A DNA stretch of 64,000 bases, taken from contig NZ_JAVXZY010000002.1 of the NCBI RefSeq assembly GCF_032337115.1, positions 310,001 to 374,000 of the forward strand. Direction: 5' to 3'. The position numbers and the translations under genes were made by a program. Positions 1 through 10,004 of this stretch are shown here, piece after piece. This DNA is from Roseateles_C aquae (lineage in GTDB: Bacteria > Pseudomonadota > Gammaproteobacteria > Burkholderiales > Burkholderiaceae_C). Each line of letters starts with the position of its first letter. The stretch's first letter is position 1. The notes beneath the pieces are model-generated. The model saw only the letters and a program-made list of their open reading frames with translations. It made no database searches and was not told where the DNA came from.

Positions 1-430
1 CAGCGGCCGGGCGACGGGCCTCGTCGCGGGTCGCGTAGCGCTCGGCGGTGTCGCTGCTCAGCTGCATCAGGCCGGTGGCGCCGCGTGGCGAGACCGCGTC
101 GGCCTTGAAGCCTGACTCGACCGCGATGATGGCCTTGAGCAGCTCCATGTCCACACCGCTGGCCCGGGCCGCCTCGCGCAGATAGGGCTGCACCGATTTC
201 ACCTCGGGGGCAATTTCCAGCCAGGTCAGCAGCTGGCGGCTGCTGTCGGTCTTGCCGGGCACGGCCTGCGGCTCGGCACCGGCGCTGAGCACCGGCTGGT
301 ACTGGCTATTCAGTGGCGTGCTGGCGAAATGCGCAATGCCAGCGCCGTCCACATAACCCCAAAGCTGTGCGTGCGCCGCACTGGCGGCCAACAACAAGAG
401 GGCGAAGACCTGCGAGCGCAGTCGCCTCAT
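1..430 (-). CDS. Lytic transglycosylase, SLT domain (partial, 3' end outside window)
   Basis: The minus-strand frame opens with ATG at 430 and runs off the window at position 1 after about 143 codons. A signal peptide (MRRLRSQVFALLLLAASAAHA) is followed by a short DUF4124-like stretch (LWGYVDGAGIAHFAST) and the start of a soluble lytic transglycosylase fold. The catalytic Glu is in AVESGF near residue 110, and GLMQL follows near residue 125. The family cleaves the MurNAc-GlcNAc bond of peptidoglycan in the periplasm. Its ATG overlaps the stop of the upstream GNAT gene (ATGA at 427-430), so the two are probably translationally coupled. The C-terminus cannot be judged. Confidence 0.85.
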   Translation of the reverse strand, partial: MRRLRSQVFALLLLAASAAHAQLWGYVDGAGIAHFASTPLNSQYQPVLSAGAEPQAVPGKTDSSRQLLTWLEIAPEVKSVQPYLREAARASGVDMELLKAIIAVESGFKADAVSPRGATGLMQLSSDTAERYATRDEARRPAA

Positions 431-1001
431 GCCAGCTCCTCGCCAAGGGCCACACGGGCCTGGTATTCGCGGTCCAGCATGGACATCACGATCAGGCTGT
501 CGTAGCCATCGGCGCCTTCGCCCGTCACCCGCACGCTCTCGCGCAAGCGACCTTCCTCGACAAAGCCCTCGCTCAGGTAGAGCGCCAGCGCCCGCGTGTT
601 CAAGCCCTTCACATCGAGCCAGAAGCGGTGCGCATGCAGCTGGGTGAAGGCCAGCTGCTTGAGCAGGCGCACACAGCGCCGCCCCAGACCCAGGCCCTTG
701 GGCTGCAGCACGATGCGCTTCAGCTCAACCGAGCCATTGGGGTTGCGGCAGCCCTGCAGGATCACATAGCCGGCGCGCTCGAAGGCAGCATCGCCATTGG
801 GCGTTCGAGCCAGTTCGACGATGAAATGGCGCGAGTCCGGAAAGCGCAGCGCGCCCTCATGCTGGGTGCGTTCCCAGGGCGTGATGAAGGGGCGGTTGGC
901 GCCGTCCTGCTCGACCGACACGACATAGTCCAGATCGGACAGCATCGTCGGCCGCAGGTGCACCCGCAGGCCGTCGTTCAGCGCATGGCTCGGCGTGCTC
1001 G

Positions 1002-1005
<4 letters not shown>
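427..1005 (-). CDS. GNAT family N-acetyltransferase (RimJ/RimL-like)
   Basis: The 192-residue protein has the GNAT fold of acetyl-CoA-dependent N-acetyltransferases. It starts with VHLRPTMLSDLDYVVSVE (beta1-alpha1). The acetyl-CoA loop is degenerate (LQPKGLGLGRRCVRLLKQLAF, residues about 97-117), and WLDVKGLNTRALALYLSEGFVEEGR is the typical beta5-alpha4 region. It overlaps the deacetylase gene upstream by 4 bp and the lytic transglycosylase downstream by 4 bp, so the three form one transcription unit. The substrate is unknown. Pairing with a deacetylase of the acetylpolyamine type makes a small amine or a protein lysine possible, but this is only context. Confidence 0.8.
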
Positions 1006-2039
<1,034 letters not shown>

Positions 2040-2111
2040 ATCTGTCGTGAGCTCAGTCTGGCTGTTCCCAAGCGGGCGCCGTCGATCCAGCTCTGCTGGT
2101 CGGCCGGCGCC

Positions 2112-2190
2112 GCCCCCTTGAGGGGGCTGAGGCCGGACACAAACGGCTCGCCGTTTGTGCCTGCCTCAGGGTCAGGCCTCCTGGCCTGAC
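2112..2190. repeat. Cluster of three tandem hairpins between parE and the deacetylase gene
   Basis: Three perfect inverted repeats lie in this intergenic stretch. 2112-2127 is GCCCCCttgaGGGGGC. 2138-2159 has 10-bp arms (CACAAACGGC / GCCGTTTGTG) around TC. 2171-2190 has 8-bp arms (GTCAGGCC / GGCCTGAC) around TCCT. They sit downstream of parE on the minus strand, and none has a clear T-tract. They could be a composite transcription terminator or a repetitive extragenic palindrome; a genome-wide search would tell which. Confidence 0.6.
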
Positions 2191-2228
2191 GCGGTCGGCA
2201 GACTGCGCAGCGCGTAGGGGGTGGTCCA

Positions 2229-4223
2229 TCACACATCCACTTCGACCGAATCCCCATGGAGCTCCATCAACTCGCGCCGGGCCGCGGCTTCGCCCTTGCC
2301 CATCAGCTTGTTGATCGACCCCTCGGTCTGTTCGACGTCGAAGCGGCCAAAGGCCACCTGGCTCAGCCGGCGGGTTTCGGGGTTCAGCGTGGTGTCCCAG
2401 AGTTGCTCAGCGCTCATCTCGCCCAGGCCCTTGAAGCGGCTGATCGCCCAGCTGTTCTCGCGCGCGCCTTCCTTGCGCAGCTTGTCCAGCGTGGCCGTCA
2501 GTTCGCCCTCGTCCAGCGCATAGATCTTGGCGGCCGGCTTCTTGCCACGTGCCGGCGCATCGACCCGGTACAGCGGCGGCCGCGCCACAAAGATATGCCC
2601 GGTTTCGATCAGCTTGGGGAAGTGGCGGAAGAACAGCGTCAGCAACAGCACCTGGATGTGCGAGCCGTCGACGTCAGCATCCGAGAGGATGCAGATCTTG
2701 CCGTAGCGCAGGCCGGAGAGATCGGGGCTGTCGTTCTTGCCATGCGGGTCGACGCCGATGGCGACCGAGATGTCGTGGATCTCGTTGTTGGCGAACAGCC
2801 GGTCGCGTTCGACCTCCCAGCTGTTCAGCACCTTGCCGCGCAGCGGCAAGATGGCCTGTGTTTCCTTGTCGCGGCCCATCTTGGCCGAGCCACCGGCCGA
2901 GTCGCCCTCGACCAGGAAGAGCTCGTTGTGCAACAGATCGCGGCTCTCGCAATCGGTCAGCTTGCCGGGCAGCACGGCCACACCCGAGCCCTTGCGCTTC
3001 TCGACCTTCTGGCTGGCGCGCTGGCGCGTCTGCGCCTGCTTGATCACCAGCTCGGCCAGCTTCTTGCCGTGCTCGACATGCTGGTTCAGCCACAGCTCCA
3101 GCGCCGGCTTCACATAGGCCGAGACCAGGCGCAGCGCATCGCGCGAGTTCAGCCGCTCCTTGGTCTGGCCCTGGAACTGCGGGTCCAGCACCTTGGCCGA
3201 GAGCACAAAGCTGGCCCGCGAGAACACATCGTCCGGCATCAGCTTGACGCCCTTGGGCAGCAGGCTGTGCATCTCGATAAAGCCCTTGATCGCGCCAAAC
3301 AAGCCGTCCTTCAGCCCCGACTCATGGGTGCCGCCCGCCACAGTGGGAATCAGATTGACATAGCTCTCGCGCATCGGCGCGCCGTCTTCGGTGAAGGCCA
3401 CGCACCAGGCGGCGCCCTCGCCTTCGGCAAAGTTCTCGGTTTCGGCCCGACCGGCGTACTGCTCGCCCTCGAACAGCGGGATCAGCGGGTCGTTGTTGAG
3501 CGTCTGCATCAGGTAGTCGCGCAGCCCGCCCTTGTAGGACCAGGTCTGCACATCGCCCGATTTCTCGTTCTTCAGCGTCACCGTGACGCCCGGCATCAGC
3601 ACTGCCTTGGAGCGCAGCAGATGGACGAGCTCATGCTTGGGCAGCTCGGCGCTCTCGAAGTACTTGGGGTCCGGCCAGACCCGCACCGTCGTGCCCTGCT
3701 TGCGGTCGCCCGAGGCCATCGACCGCACGCTGACCGGCTCGACCACATCGCCGCCGGCAAAGGCCAGGCTGGCCACCTGTTTCTCGCGCCAGACCGTCAC
3801 CTCCAGCCGGGTCGCCAGCGCGTTGGTCACCGAGACGCCCACGCCATGCAGGCCGCCGGAGAAGCTGTAGGCGCCGCCCGAGCCCTTGTCGAACTTGCCG
3901 CCGGCGTGCAGCCGGGTGAACACGATCTCGACCACCGGCACGCCCTCCTCGGGGTGCAGGCCGTAGGGGATGCCGCGGCCGTCGTCGGCCACCGAGATCG
4001 AGCCGTCGACATGCTGAATCACGTCGATGCGCTTGCCAAAGCCGGCCAGCGCCTCGTCGGCCGCGTTGTCGATCACCTCCTGGATGGTGTGCAGCGGGTT
4101 GTCGGTGCGCGTGTACATGCCCGGCCGCTGTTTGACGGGCTCCAAGCCCTTCAACACGCGGATCGAGCCTTCGCCGTAAGCGGCGGGGGTACTGCCCTGG
4201 GTAATGCCTTGTTTCGTCGCCAT
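2229..4223 (-). CDS. parE: DNA topoisomerase IV subunit B
   Basis: The 664-residue protein is a type IIA topoisomerase ATPase subunit. The GHKL domain shows QEVIDNAADEAL (Mg/ATP Asn), DDGRGIP and GGLHGVGVSVTNAL. The TOPRIM domain shows LVEGDSAGGSAKMGRDK and LSDADVDGSHI (DxD), and GRFKGLGEM-like sequence (SRFKGLGEMSAEQLWDTT) is near the C-terminus. Length and C-terminus fit ParE rather than the longer GyrB of proteobacteria. With ParC it decatenates replicated chromosomes. parC is not adjacent here. The start ATG at 4223 follows a divergent gap of about 100 bp shared with the amidohydrolase gene. Confidence 0.96.
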   Translation of the reverse strand: MATKQGITQGSTPAAYGEGSIRVLKGLEPVKQRPGMYTRTDNPLHTIQEVIDNAADEALAGFGKRIDVIQHVDGSISVADDGRGIPYGLHPEEGVPVVEIVFTRLHAGGKFDKGSGGAYSFSGGLHGVGVSVTNALATRLEVTVWREKQVASLAFAGGDVVEPVSVRSMASGDRKQGTTVRVWPDPKYFESAELPKHELVHLLRSKAVLMPGVTVTLKNEKSGDVQTWSYKGGLRDYLMQTLNNDPLIPLFEGEQYAGRAETENFAEGEGAAWCVAFTEDGAPMRESYVNLIPTVAGGTHESGLKDGLFGAIKGFIEMHSLLPKGVKLMPDDVFSRASFVLSAKVLDPQFQGQTKERLNSRDALRLVSAYVKPALELWLNQHVEHGKKLAELVIKQAQTRQRASQKVEKRKGSGVAVLPGKLTDCESRDLLHNELFLVEGDSAGGSAKMGRDKETQAILPLRGKVLNSWEVERDRLFANNEIHDISVAIGVDPHGKNDSPDLSGLRYGKICILSDADVDGSHIQVLLLTLFFRHFPKLIETGHIFVARPPLYRVDAPARGKKPAAKIYALDEGELTATLDKLRKEGARENSWAISRFKGLGEMSAEQLWDTTLNPETRRLSQVAFGRFDVEQTEGSINKLMGKGEAAARRELMELHGDSVEVDV

Positions 4224-4324
4224 CGGGGCATTGTAGGGAGGCTGGCGAACGCTTCAGCCATGCTGGCGGCTGCTAGCATGCGCGGCTCACCCAGAAGCGA
4301 TGCGCCGCTGCGGCGCGCTACCGA

Positions 4325-5827
4325 ATGCCTCTTTTCCCGTCCCTGAAGCGCTGGGCCGCGGTGCTGCTGGCCAGCCTGGCCGGCGCTGCGCTGGCCCAGC
4401 CCGGCGGCGATGCGCCGCTCAAGGCCAGCGCACCGCTGACGCTGGAGCTGCGCAATGCCCAGTGGTTTGATGGCCGCGAGTTCAAGCGCGGCACGCTCTA
4501 CGTGGCCGACGGCAAGTTCACCGCCCAAAAACCCAAGCGCATCAACCGCCGGCTGGAGCTGCGCGCTCAGTTCCTCGTGGCGCCGCTGGCCGAAGCGCAC
4601 AACCACAATCTGCAGAATGAATGGGGCGTGCAGAACTTTGCCCAGCGCTACCTGCAAGAGGGCGTCTTCTATGCCGAGATGCAGTGTGGCGACCCGGATG
4701 GCGTCAACCCGGTGCGGCCGCTGCTGAACCGGCCGGACAGCCCCGACGTCGCCTTCGTCACCGCCTGCGTCACCTCCTCCGATGGCCATCCGCTGGCCGT
4801 GCTGCTCGGCGCAGCACCGGCCGAGGGTCAGCCCGCGCTGAAACTGGCCGATGTGGCCGACCGCGCCGTGCTACTGATGGATGAGCCGGCCGATGTCGAG
4901 CGCAAATGGCCGCTGCTGGCCAGCCGCAAGACCGATCTGCTCAAGCTGGTGCTCAGCTATCACGAGCGCGAGGAGCTGCGCGGCCAGCCGGCCCTGCATG
5001 GGCGGCTGGGGCTCAGTGCCGCCACTGCCAGCGCGCTGGTGCGCCAAGCGCACAAGCAGGGGCTGCGCGTGATCGCTCAGGCCGACAGCCTGGCCGACTT
5101 CGAGCTCGCCGTGCAGGCCGGCGTTGACCAGATCGCCCACCTGCCCGGCTACTTCAACCACCATGGCGACGCGCCCGAACGCTTCGCCATCACACCGGAA
5201 CTGGCCAGCCTGGCGGCACGCCAGAAAACGGCCATCATCACCGGCACGGCAGCCACCGCGCTCTTCCCCGCCACGCCCGAGCTGCAAGCGCAGCTGCGCC
5301 AGGTGCAGGCGGCCAATCTGAAGCTACTGCAGGCGGCGGGCGTGCCGCTGCTGCTCGGCTCGGACAGCTTCATGGCCACCGCCCAGGCCGAAGTGAAAAG
5401 CCTGGCCGCGCTGGACGCGCTGTCGCCCGCGGCGCTGCTGAAGATCGCCACCATCGACACCGCGCGGGCCATCTTCCCGAAGCGCCAGCTGGGCTGTTTC
5501 AACCCGGGCTGCGAGGCCAGCTTTCTGGTGCTGGGCGGCAATCCGCTGCAAGACCTGGAACAGCTCGGCAAGCCGATGCTGCGGGTCAAGCAGGGCCGCA
5601 TCCTGACGCCGCTTGCCGACGTCGCCCAGGCCAGCGATGCCCTCAGCGAAAACACCGACACGCCGGCGCTGAAGGGTCGCAAGAGGACTGCAGGCAAGAC
5701 CGCGACCAAAGCCACGGCAAAGAGCAGCGGCAAGGCCAAGAGCGGCGCCCGCATGGTCCCGCGCACCGCCGCAAAGTCCGCCAGTGGTACGCGGTCAGTC
5801 AAGGCGGCGTCAGCGCCACGGCATTGA
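4325..5827 (+). CDS. Secreted amidohydrolase family protein with Lys/Ala-rich tail
   Basis: The 500-residue protein starts with a signal peptide ending ALA-QP. The body is an imidazolonepropionase/dihydroorotase-like metal-dependent hydrolase. EAHNHNL (about residue 93) is the metal-binding HxH, QIAHLPGYFNHH supplies the following His region, and GSDSF near residue 345 is the late metal Asp. From about residue 440 the sequence is unlike the family: a basic tail rich in Lys, Ala, Ser and Thr (GRKRTAGKTATKATAKSSGK) that looks like histone H1. The substrate is unknown. It is divergent from parE and followed closely by an MFS transporter, perhaps for the product or substrate. Confidence 0.82.
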   Translation: MPLFPSLKRWAAVLLASLAGAALAQPGGDAPLKASAPLTLELRNAQWFDGREFKRGTLYVADGKFTAQKPKRINRRLELRAQFLVAPLAEAHNHNLQNEWGVQNFAQRYLQEGVFYAEMQCGDPDGVNPVRPLLNRPDSPDVAFVTACVTSSDGHPLAVLLGAAPAEGQPALKLADVADRAVLLMDEPADVERKWPLLASRKTDLLKLVLSYHEREELRGQPALHGRLGLSAATASALVRQAHKQGLRVIAQADSLADFELAVQAGVDQIAHLPGYFNHHGDAPERFAITPELASLAARQKTAIITGTAATALFPATPELQAQLRQVQAANLKLLQAAGVPLLLGSDSFMATAQAEVKSLAALDALSPAALLKIATIDTARAIFPKRQLGCFNPGCEASFLVLGGNPLQDLEQLGKPMLRVKQGRILTPLADVAQASDALSENTDTPALKGRKRTAGKTATKATAKSSGKAKSGARMVPRTAAKSASGTRSVKAASAPRH

Positions 5828-5846
5828 ACTCGCTACAGTTGGCCGG

Positions 5847-7082
5847 ATGAGCAGTCACCCCAGCCCCAAGCCCGGCGCCTATGCGCTGTCCATGACCCAG
5901 GTGCTGCTGTGCGGCGCCATGATCGTGACGATCTCGATGGGCATCCGCCATGGCTTCGGCTTCTGGCTGCAGCCCATCACGCAGGCCCGCGGCTGGACGC
6001 GCGAAACCTTCGCCTTCGCGCTGGCGATTCAGAACATCGCCTGGGGCGCCTGTGGGCCGATTGCCGGCATGCTGGCCGACCGCTTCGGCGCCTTCCGCGT
6101 GCTGGTGGCAGGCGGCCTGCTCTACGCGCTGGGCCTGGTGCTGATGGCGCTGTCGACCAGCGGCCTGGCCTTAACCGGCAGCGCCGGTCTGCTGATCGGC
6201 ATGGCGCAGTCGGGCACCACCTATGCAGTGATCTATGGCGTGCTGGGCCGCAATGTGGCGCCCGAGCGGCGTTCCTGGGCCTTCGGCGTCGCCGCCGCAG
6301 CGGGCTCCTTTGGGCAATTCCTGATGGTGCCTGTGGAAACCTGGCTGATTGCCTCGGCGGGTTGGCAGAACGCCCTCTTCCTGCTGGGCCTGGCGGCCTG
6401 CGTCATCGTGCCGCTGGCACTGGGGCTGCGGGAACCGCAGCGCAGCGTCGCCACCACCGGCCATCAGCAAAGTGTGCTGCAGGCGCTGCGCGAGGCCTTC
6501 GGCTACCGCAGCTTCCAGTTGCTGATGCTGGGCTACTTCGTCTGCGGCTTCCAGGTCGTCTTCATCGGCGTGCACATGCCCAGCTACCTGCGCGATCACG
6601 GCCTGAGCCCGCAGGTTGCCACCACCGCGCTGGCGCTGATCGGCCTGTTCAATGTCTTTGGCACCTATGGCGCCGGCGTGCTGGGCCAGCGCATGCCCAA
6701 GCGCTATCTGCTCTCGGCGATCTACGCGCTGCGCTCGGTGGCCATCGTCATCTTTCTGTCCGTGCCGCTGACGCCGCTGAGCGTCTATCTGTTCTCGGCC
6801 GTCATCGGCGTGCTGTGGCTGTCCACCGTGCCACCGACCAATGCGGTGCTGGCGCAGATCTTCGGCCTGCAACATATGTCGATGCTGGGCGGCTTTGTCT
6901 TCTTCAGCCACCAGATCGGCAGCTTCATGGGGGTCTGGCTGGGCGGCCGGCTCTACGACGCCAGCGGCAGCTACGACATCGTCTGGTGGCTGGCCGTGGC
7001 GCTGGGCGTGATGGCCGCCTTGGTCAATCTGCCGGTGCGCGAGAGTCCCATCGCGCGCAGCGGCGCCGCACAAGCCGCCTGA
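5847..7082 (+). CDS. MFS transporter
   Basis: The 411-residue major facilitator superfamily protein has about 12 hydrophobic segments. GFGFWLQPITQARGWTRE in the first loop and GMLADRFGAFRV (motif A-like, between helices 2 and 3) are typical of the OFA/monocarboxylate-like branch. I chose ATG 5847 because an earlier in-frame start (5784) would overlap the amidohydrolase and adds only polar residues. It lies 19 bp after the amidohydrolase stop and is probably cotranscribed. The transported substrate cannot be read from sequence. Confidence 0.88.
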   Translation: MSSHPSPKPGAYALSMTQVLLCGAMIVTISMGIRHGFGFWLQPITQARGWTRETFAFALAIQNIAWGACGPIAGMLADRFGAFRVLVAGGLLYALGLVLMALSTSGLALTGSAGLLIGMAQSGTTYAVIYGVLGRNVAPERRSWAFGVAAAAGSFGQFLMVPVETWLIASAGWQNALFLLGLAACVIVPLALGLREPQRSVATTGHQQSVLQALREAFGYRSFQLLMLGYFVCGFQVVFIGVHMPSYLRDHGLSPQVATTALALIGLFNVFGTYGAGVLGQRMPKRYLLSAIYALRSVAIVIFLSVPLTPLSVYLFSAVIGVLWLSTVPPTNAVLAQIFGLQHMSMLGGFVFFSHQIGSFMGVWLGGRLYDASGSYDIVWWLAVALGVMAALVNLPVRESPIARSGAAQAA

Positions 7083-7084
7083 AC

Positions 7085-7213
7085 ATGCCCCCCATCGGTC
7101 GCCGCTGGCTGCTGCGCCTGCTCGCTGCAACGGCGCTGTTGCTGGTCTTTTTCGCCTACCAGCAGCCCGGCCTGATGGTGGAACTGGCCAATCAGCTCTG
7201 GTCCTGCTTCTGA
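7085..7213 (+). CDS. Small single-span membrane protein (42 aa)
   Basis: This frame starts two bases after the MFS stop. It encodes a basic N-terminus (MPPIGRRWLLRLL), one hydrophobic segment (AATALLLVFFAY) and a polar end LMVELANQLWSCF. It ends 6 bp before the methyltransferase start, so it fills the gap between two genes exactly, which argues for translation. Function is unknown. No strong ribosome binding site is visible. Confidence 0.5.
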   Translation: MPPIGRRWLLRLLAATALLLVFFAYQQPGLMVELANQLWSCF

Positions 7214-7219
7214 AACGCC

Positions 7220-7822
7220 ATGCTGGAAGCCCCAACTCGCCCATCTCCCTGGCTGCTGCGCTGGCAGCAGGCCGCCCAGCCCGGCCACAGTGCGCTGGAC
7301 CTGGCCTGCGGCTCGGGCCGCCATCTGCGCTGGCTGGCCGCACGAGGTCTGCAAGTCACCGGCGTTGACCGCGACGCAGCCGCGCTGGCACCGTTGGCCG
7401 GCCTGGGTAGCAGCGTGGAGCTGATCAACGCCGATATCGAAGCCGGCCCCTGGCCGCTGGCGGGCCGACAGTTTAATCTGGTGCTGGTCAGCAATTATTT
7501 GTGGCGCCCGCTGCTGGCGCAGATCGTTGCCAGTGTGGCGCCGGGCGGCTGGCTGATCTACGAGACCTTTGCCCACGGCCAGCAAAGCATTGGCCGGCCG
7601 GCGCGGGCGGACTTCCTGCTACAGCCTGGTGAACTGCTGCAGGCCTGCGCCGGCCTGCGCGTGATCGGCTATGAGGATGGCTTTGACAGTGCAGAGGCTC
7701 GGGATGACGCTGTCAACGGCCGCTATGTGCAGCGCGTTGCTGCCGTTCGCGAAGTGGCAGCGACCGGGGGCTTTCCTCGATACCCGCTGGTAACGGCCGG
7801 AAAGGCCTGCGCTTCTCAGTAG
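7220..7822 (+). CDS. Class I SAM-dependent methyltransferase
   Basis: The 200-residue protein carries the SAM-binding motif I ALDLACGSGRHLRWLAARG (residues about 26-44), the acidic residue at the end of beta2 (GVDRD), and motif post-II LINADIEAGPWPL. It resembles small TehB/UbiE-like methyltransferases of unknown substrate that sit upstream of dapA in related bacteria. The start lies 6 bp after the small membrane ORF. The C-terminal 25 residues are low in recognisable structure. Confidence 0.78.
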   Translation: MLEAPTRPSPWLLRWQQAAQPGHSALDLACGSGRHLRWLAARGLQVTGVDRDAAALAPLAGLGSSVELINADIEAGPWPLAGRQFNLVLVSNYLWRPLLAQIVASVAPGGWLIYETFAHGQQSIGRPARADFLLQPGELLQACAGLRVIGYEDGFDSAEARDDAVNGRYVQRVAAVREVAATGGFPRYPLVTAGKACASQ

Positions 7823-7847
7823 AATCCGCGGATTGCGAGGAACCCTC

Positions 7848-8729
7848 ATGAAACCGATTGTTGGCAGCATCGTGGCCCTGGTCACCCCGATGCAAGAAGA
7901 TGGCAGTGTTGATTACGCCGCGCTGCGCCGTCTGATTGATTGGCATATCGCCGAAGGCACCGATGTGATCGGCGTGGTGGGTACCACCGGCGAATCACCG
8001 ACCGTCACCGTCGAGGAACACTGCGAAATCATCCGCGTGGCGGTTGAGCATGCCGCCGGCCGGGTGCCGGTGATGGCTGGCACCGGTGCCAATTCAACCG
8101 CCGAGGCCATCAATCTGAGCCGCTTCGCCAAACAGGTGGGCGCCGATTGCACGCTGTCGGTCGTGCCCTACTACAACAAGCCGTCGCAGGAAGGCATCTA
8201 CCAGCACTTCAAGGCGATTGCCGAGGCCGTGGACATCCCGATGATGCTCTACAACGTGCCCGGTCGCACCGTGGCCGATATGGCACCGGAAACGACGCTG
8301 CGCTGTGCCAGCCTGCCCGGTGTCATCGGCACCAAGGAAGCCAGCGGCAATATCGAGCGCTCGGCCCAGCTGATCAAGCACGCCCCCGCCGGCTTTGGCA
8401 TCTACTCGGGCGACGACGGCACCGCCATCGCCTCGATGTTGATGGGCGGACGTGGCAATGTCAGCGTCACTGCCAACGTCGCCCCGCGCGCGATGCATCT
8501 GCTGTGCCAGGCCGCGATGGCCGGCGATGTCCGCGAAGCCACTCGCCTTCATTTCGAACTGCTGAGCCTGCACAAGCAGCTGTTCTGCGAACCCAGCCCC
8601 GCACCGACCAAATGGGCGCTGCAACGCCTGGGTCATATCAAGCAGACTGTGCGATTGCCGATCACGCCGCTCACCGCCGCCGGCCAAGCCAGCGTCGAGC
8701 AGGCGATGCGTGAGGCAGGTCTGCTCTAA
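7848..8729 (+). CDS. dapA: 4-hydroxy-tetrahydrodipicolinate synthase
   Basis: The 293-residue cytosolic TIM-barrel protein condenses pyruvate with aspartate semialdehyde in the lysine/diaminopimelate pathway. Visible residues are GTTGESPTV, the catalytic Tyr in VVPYYNKPSQEG, the substrate Arg in NVPGRT, and the Schiff-base Lys in GTKEASGN. ATG 7848 is preferred to the upstream in-frame 7833 because GCGAGGA lies at a good distance before it and the length matches E. coli DapA (292 aa). The gene precedes bamC, the usual dapA-bamC order. Confidence 0.97.
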   Translation: MKPIVGSIVALVTPMQEDGSVDYAALRRLIDWHIAEGTDVIGVVGTTGESPTVTVEEHCEIIRVAVEHAAGRVPVMAGTGANSTAEAINLSRFAKQVGADCTLSVVPYYNKPSQEGIYQHFKAIAEAVDIPMMLYNVPGRTVADMAPETTLRCASLPGVIGTKEASGNIERSAQLIKHAPAGFGIYSGDDGTAIASMLMGGRGNVSVTANVAPRAMHLLCQAAMAGDVREATRLHFELLSLHKQLFCEPSPAPTKWALQRLGHIKQTVRLPITPLTAAGQASVEQAMREAGLL

Positions 8730-8803
8730 TCGCCACTTTGCAAGCGCAGCACCAGCGGTTCAAACCCACCGCTGCGCCCCCCTGACCACTGGAGATGTCT
8801 AGC

Positions 8804-9964
8804 GTGACTCGTCCCTTCATTGTTTCCTCCAAGGCCCTGGCCTGTGCGAGCCTGGCCGCGACTCTGGCGGGCTGCGGCACGGTGGAGGGCATGTTCTCAT
8901 CCGACAAGGTCGACTACCGCACCGGCGCACGCCAGACCACCGGCCTGGATGTGCCGCCCGACCTGACCCAGCTGGTCAAGGAGCAGCGCGCCCAGAACCC
9001 CGATGGCGTGGTCAGCGCCGTGGCCTTGCAGCAGCGCAGCGCCGGCAGCGGTGCCGCGACAAAGCCGACCGCGGCCATGGCATCGCAAGTGGCCTTGAAC
9101 AGTGCTGGCGATGTGCGCCTGGAGCGCAGCGGTGATGTCCGCTTCCTGCGCACCAGCGCTACCCCTGAGCAGCTGTGGCCGCTGCTGCTGGCCTTCTGGC
9201 AGGAGCGTGGACTGGAAGTCGTCAAGCAGCAGCCGGAACTCGGCCTGATCGAGACCAACTGGGCCGAAAACCGCGCCCGCCTGCCACAGGACGTGATCCG
9301 CCAGACCATTGGCAAGGTCTTTGATGGCCTGTATTCGACCGGTGAGCGTGATATGTACCGCACCCGTGTTGAACGCAGCGCTGGCGGCACCGAGATCTAC
9401 ATCAGCCATCGCGGCATGAAGGAGGTCTACACCGGCACCCAGAAGGACAGCACCGCCTGGCAGCCTCGGCCCGCCGAGGTCGATCTCGAAATCGAGATGC
9501 TGTCACGCCTGATGCTCAAGCTCGGCGGCAAAGACCTGGCCCCGACGACCACCGCCGATGCCGGCGCCAAAACCACCGTGCTTCCCACAGCACCGAGCGA
9601 AGCGCTGTCCCGCCCCTTGGCCGAGGTGCCGAATCAGCTGACGGTCAAGGACGGCTTCGACCTGGCCTGGCGCCGCGTTGGTCAGTCATTGGATCGCCAT
9701 GGCTTCACCATCGAAGATCGCGACCGCAAGCAAGGCCTGTTCTTCCTGCGCTATGCCGATCCGACCAAGGTGGGCAAGGAAGAGCCCGGCTTCTTCGCCA
9801 AGCTGTTCGGCACCGACAAGGCGGTCACCGCCGGCCGCTACCGCGTTTCGGTCAAGGCCGAAGGTGAGCAGACCATCGTCAAGGTGCTGGACGACAAGGG
9901 CCAGTTGCAGACCGACGAGAATGCCAAGCGCATCATGTCGCTGCTGATGGACGATCTGCGCTGA
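8804..9964 (+). CDS. bamC: Outer membrane protein assembly factor BamC
   Basis: This is a lipoprotein of the BAM complex that folds beta-barrel proteins into the outer membrane. It has a signal peptide with lipobox LAGC (Cys near residue 24), then the conserved KVDYRTGARQTTGLDVPPDLTQL segment that binds BamD, and two helix-grip domains. I chose GTG 8804 (386 aa): GGAG at 8791-8794 is 9 nt upstream, whereas an ATG at 8795 would touch that ribosome binding site. It lies 74 bp after dapA and ends before a strong terminator. Confidence 0.92.
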   Translation: MTRPFIVSSKALACASLAATLAGCGTVEGMFSSDKVDYRTGARQTTGLDVPPDLTQLVKEQRAQNPDGVVSAVALQQRSAGSGAATKPTAAMASQVALNSAGDVRLERSGDVRFLRTSATPEQLWPLLLAFWQERGLEVVKQQPELGLIETNWAENRARLPQDVIRQTIGKVFDGLYSTGERDMYRTRVERSAGGTEIYISHRGMKEVYTGTQKDSTAWQPRPAEVDLEIEMLSRLMLKLGGKDLAPTTTADAGAKTTVLPTAPSEALSRPLAEVPNQLTVKDGFDLAWRRVGQSLDRHGFTIEDRDRKQGLFFLRYADPTKVGKEEPGFFAKLFGTDKAVTAGRYRVSVKAEGEQTIVKVLDDKGQLQTDENAKRIMSLLMDDLR

Positions 9965-10004
9965 GTTCTGGCTGCCGGGCGGATGCCCGGCAAGGCCGGC
10001 CTCG

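Noticed and set aside
2256..4346. A 696-codon open frame opposite parE
   Set aside because: It mirrors a gene with complete ParE motifs. Long antisense frames are expected at this GC content, and its protein has no recognisable domain.
8795..8803. ATG 8795 as the bamC start
   Set aside because: It directly abuts the GGAG ribosome binding site. GTG 8804 has proper spacing and starts the same signal peptide.
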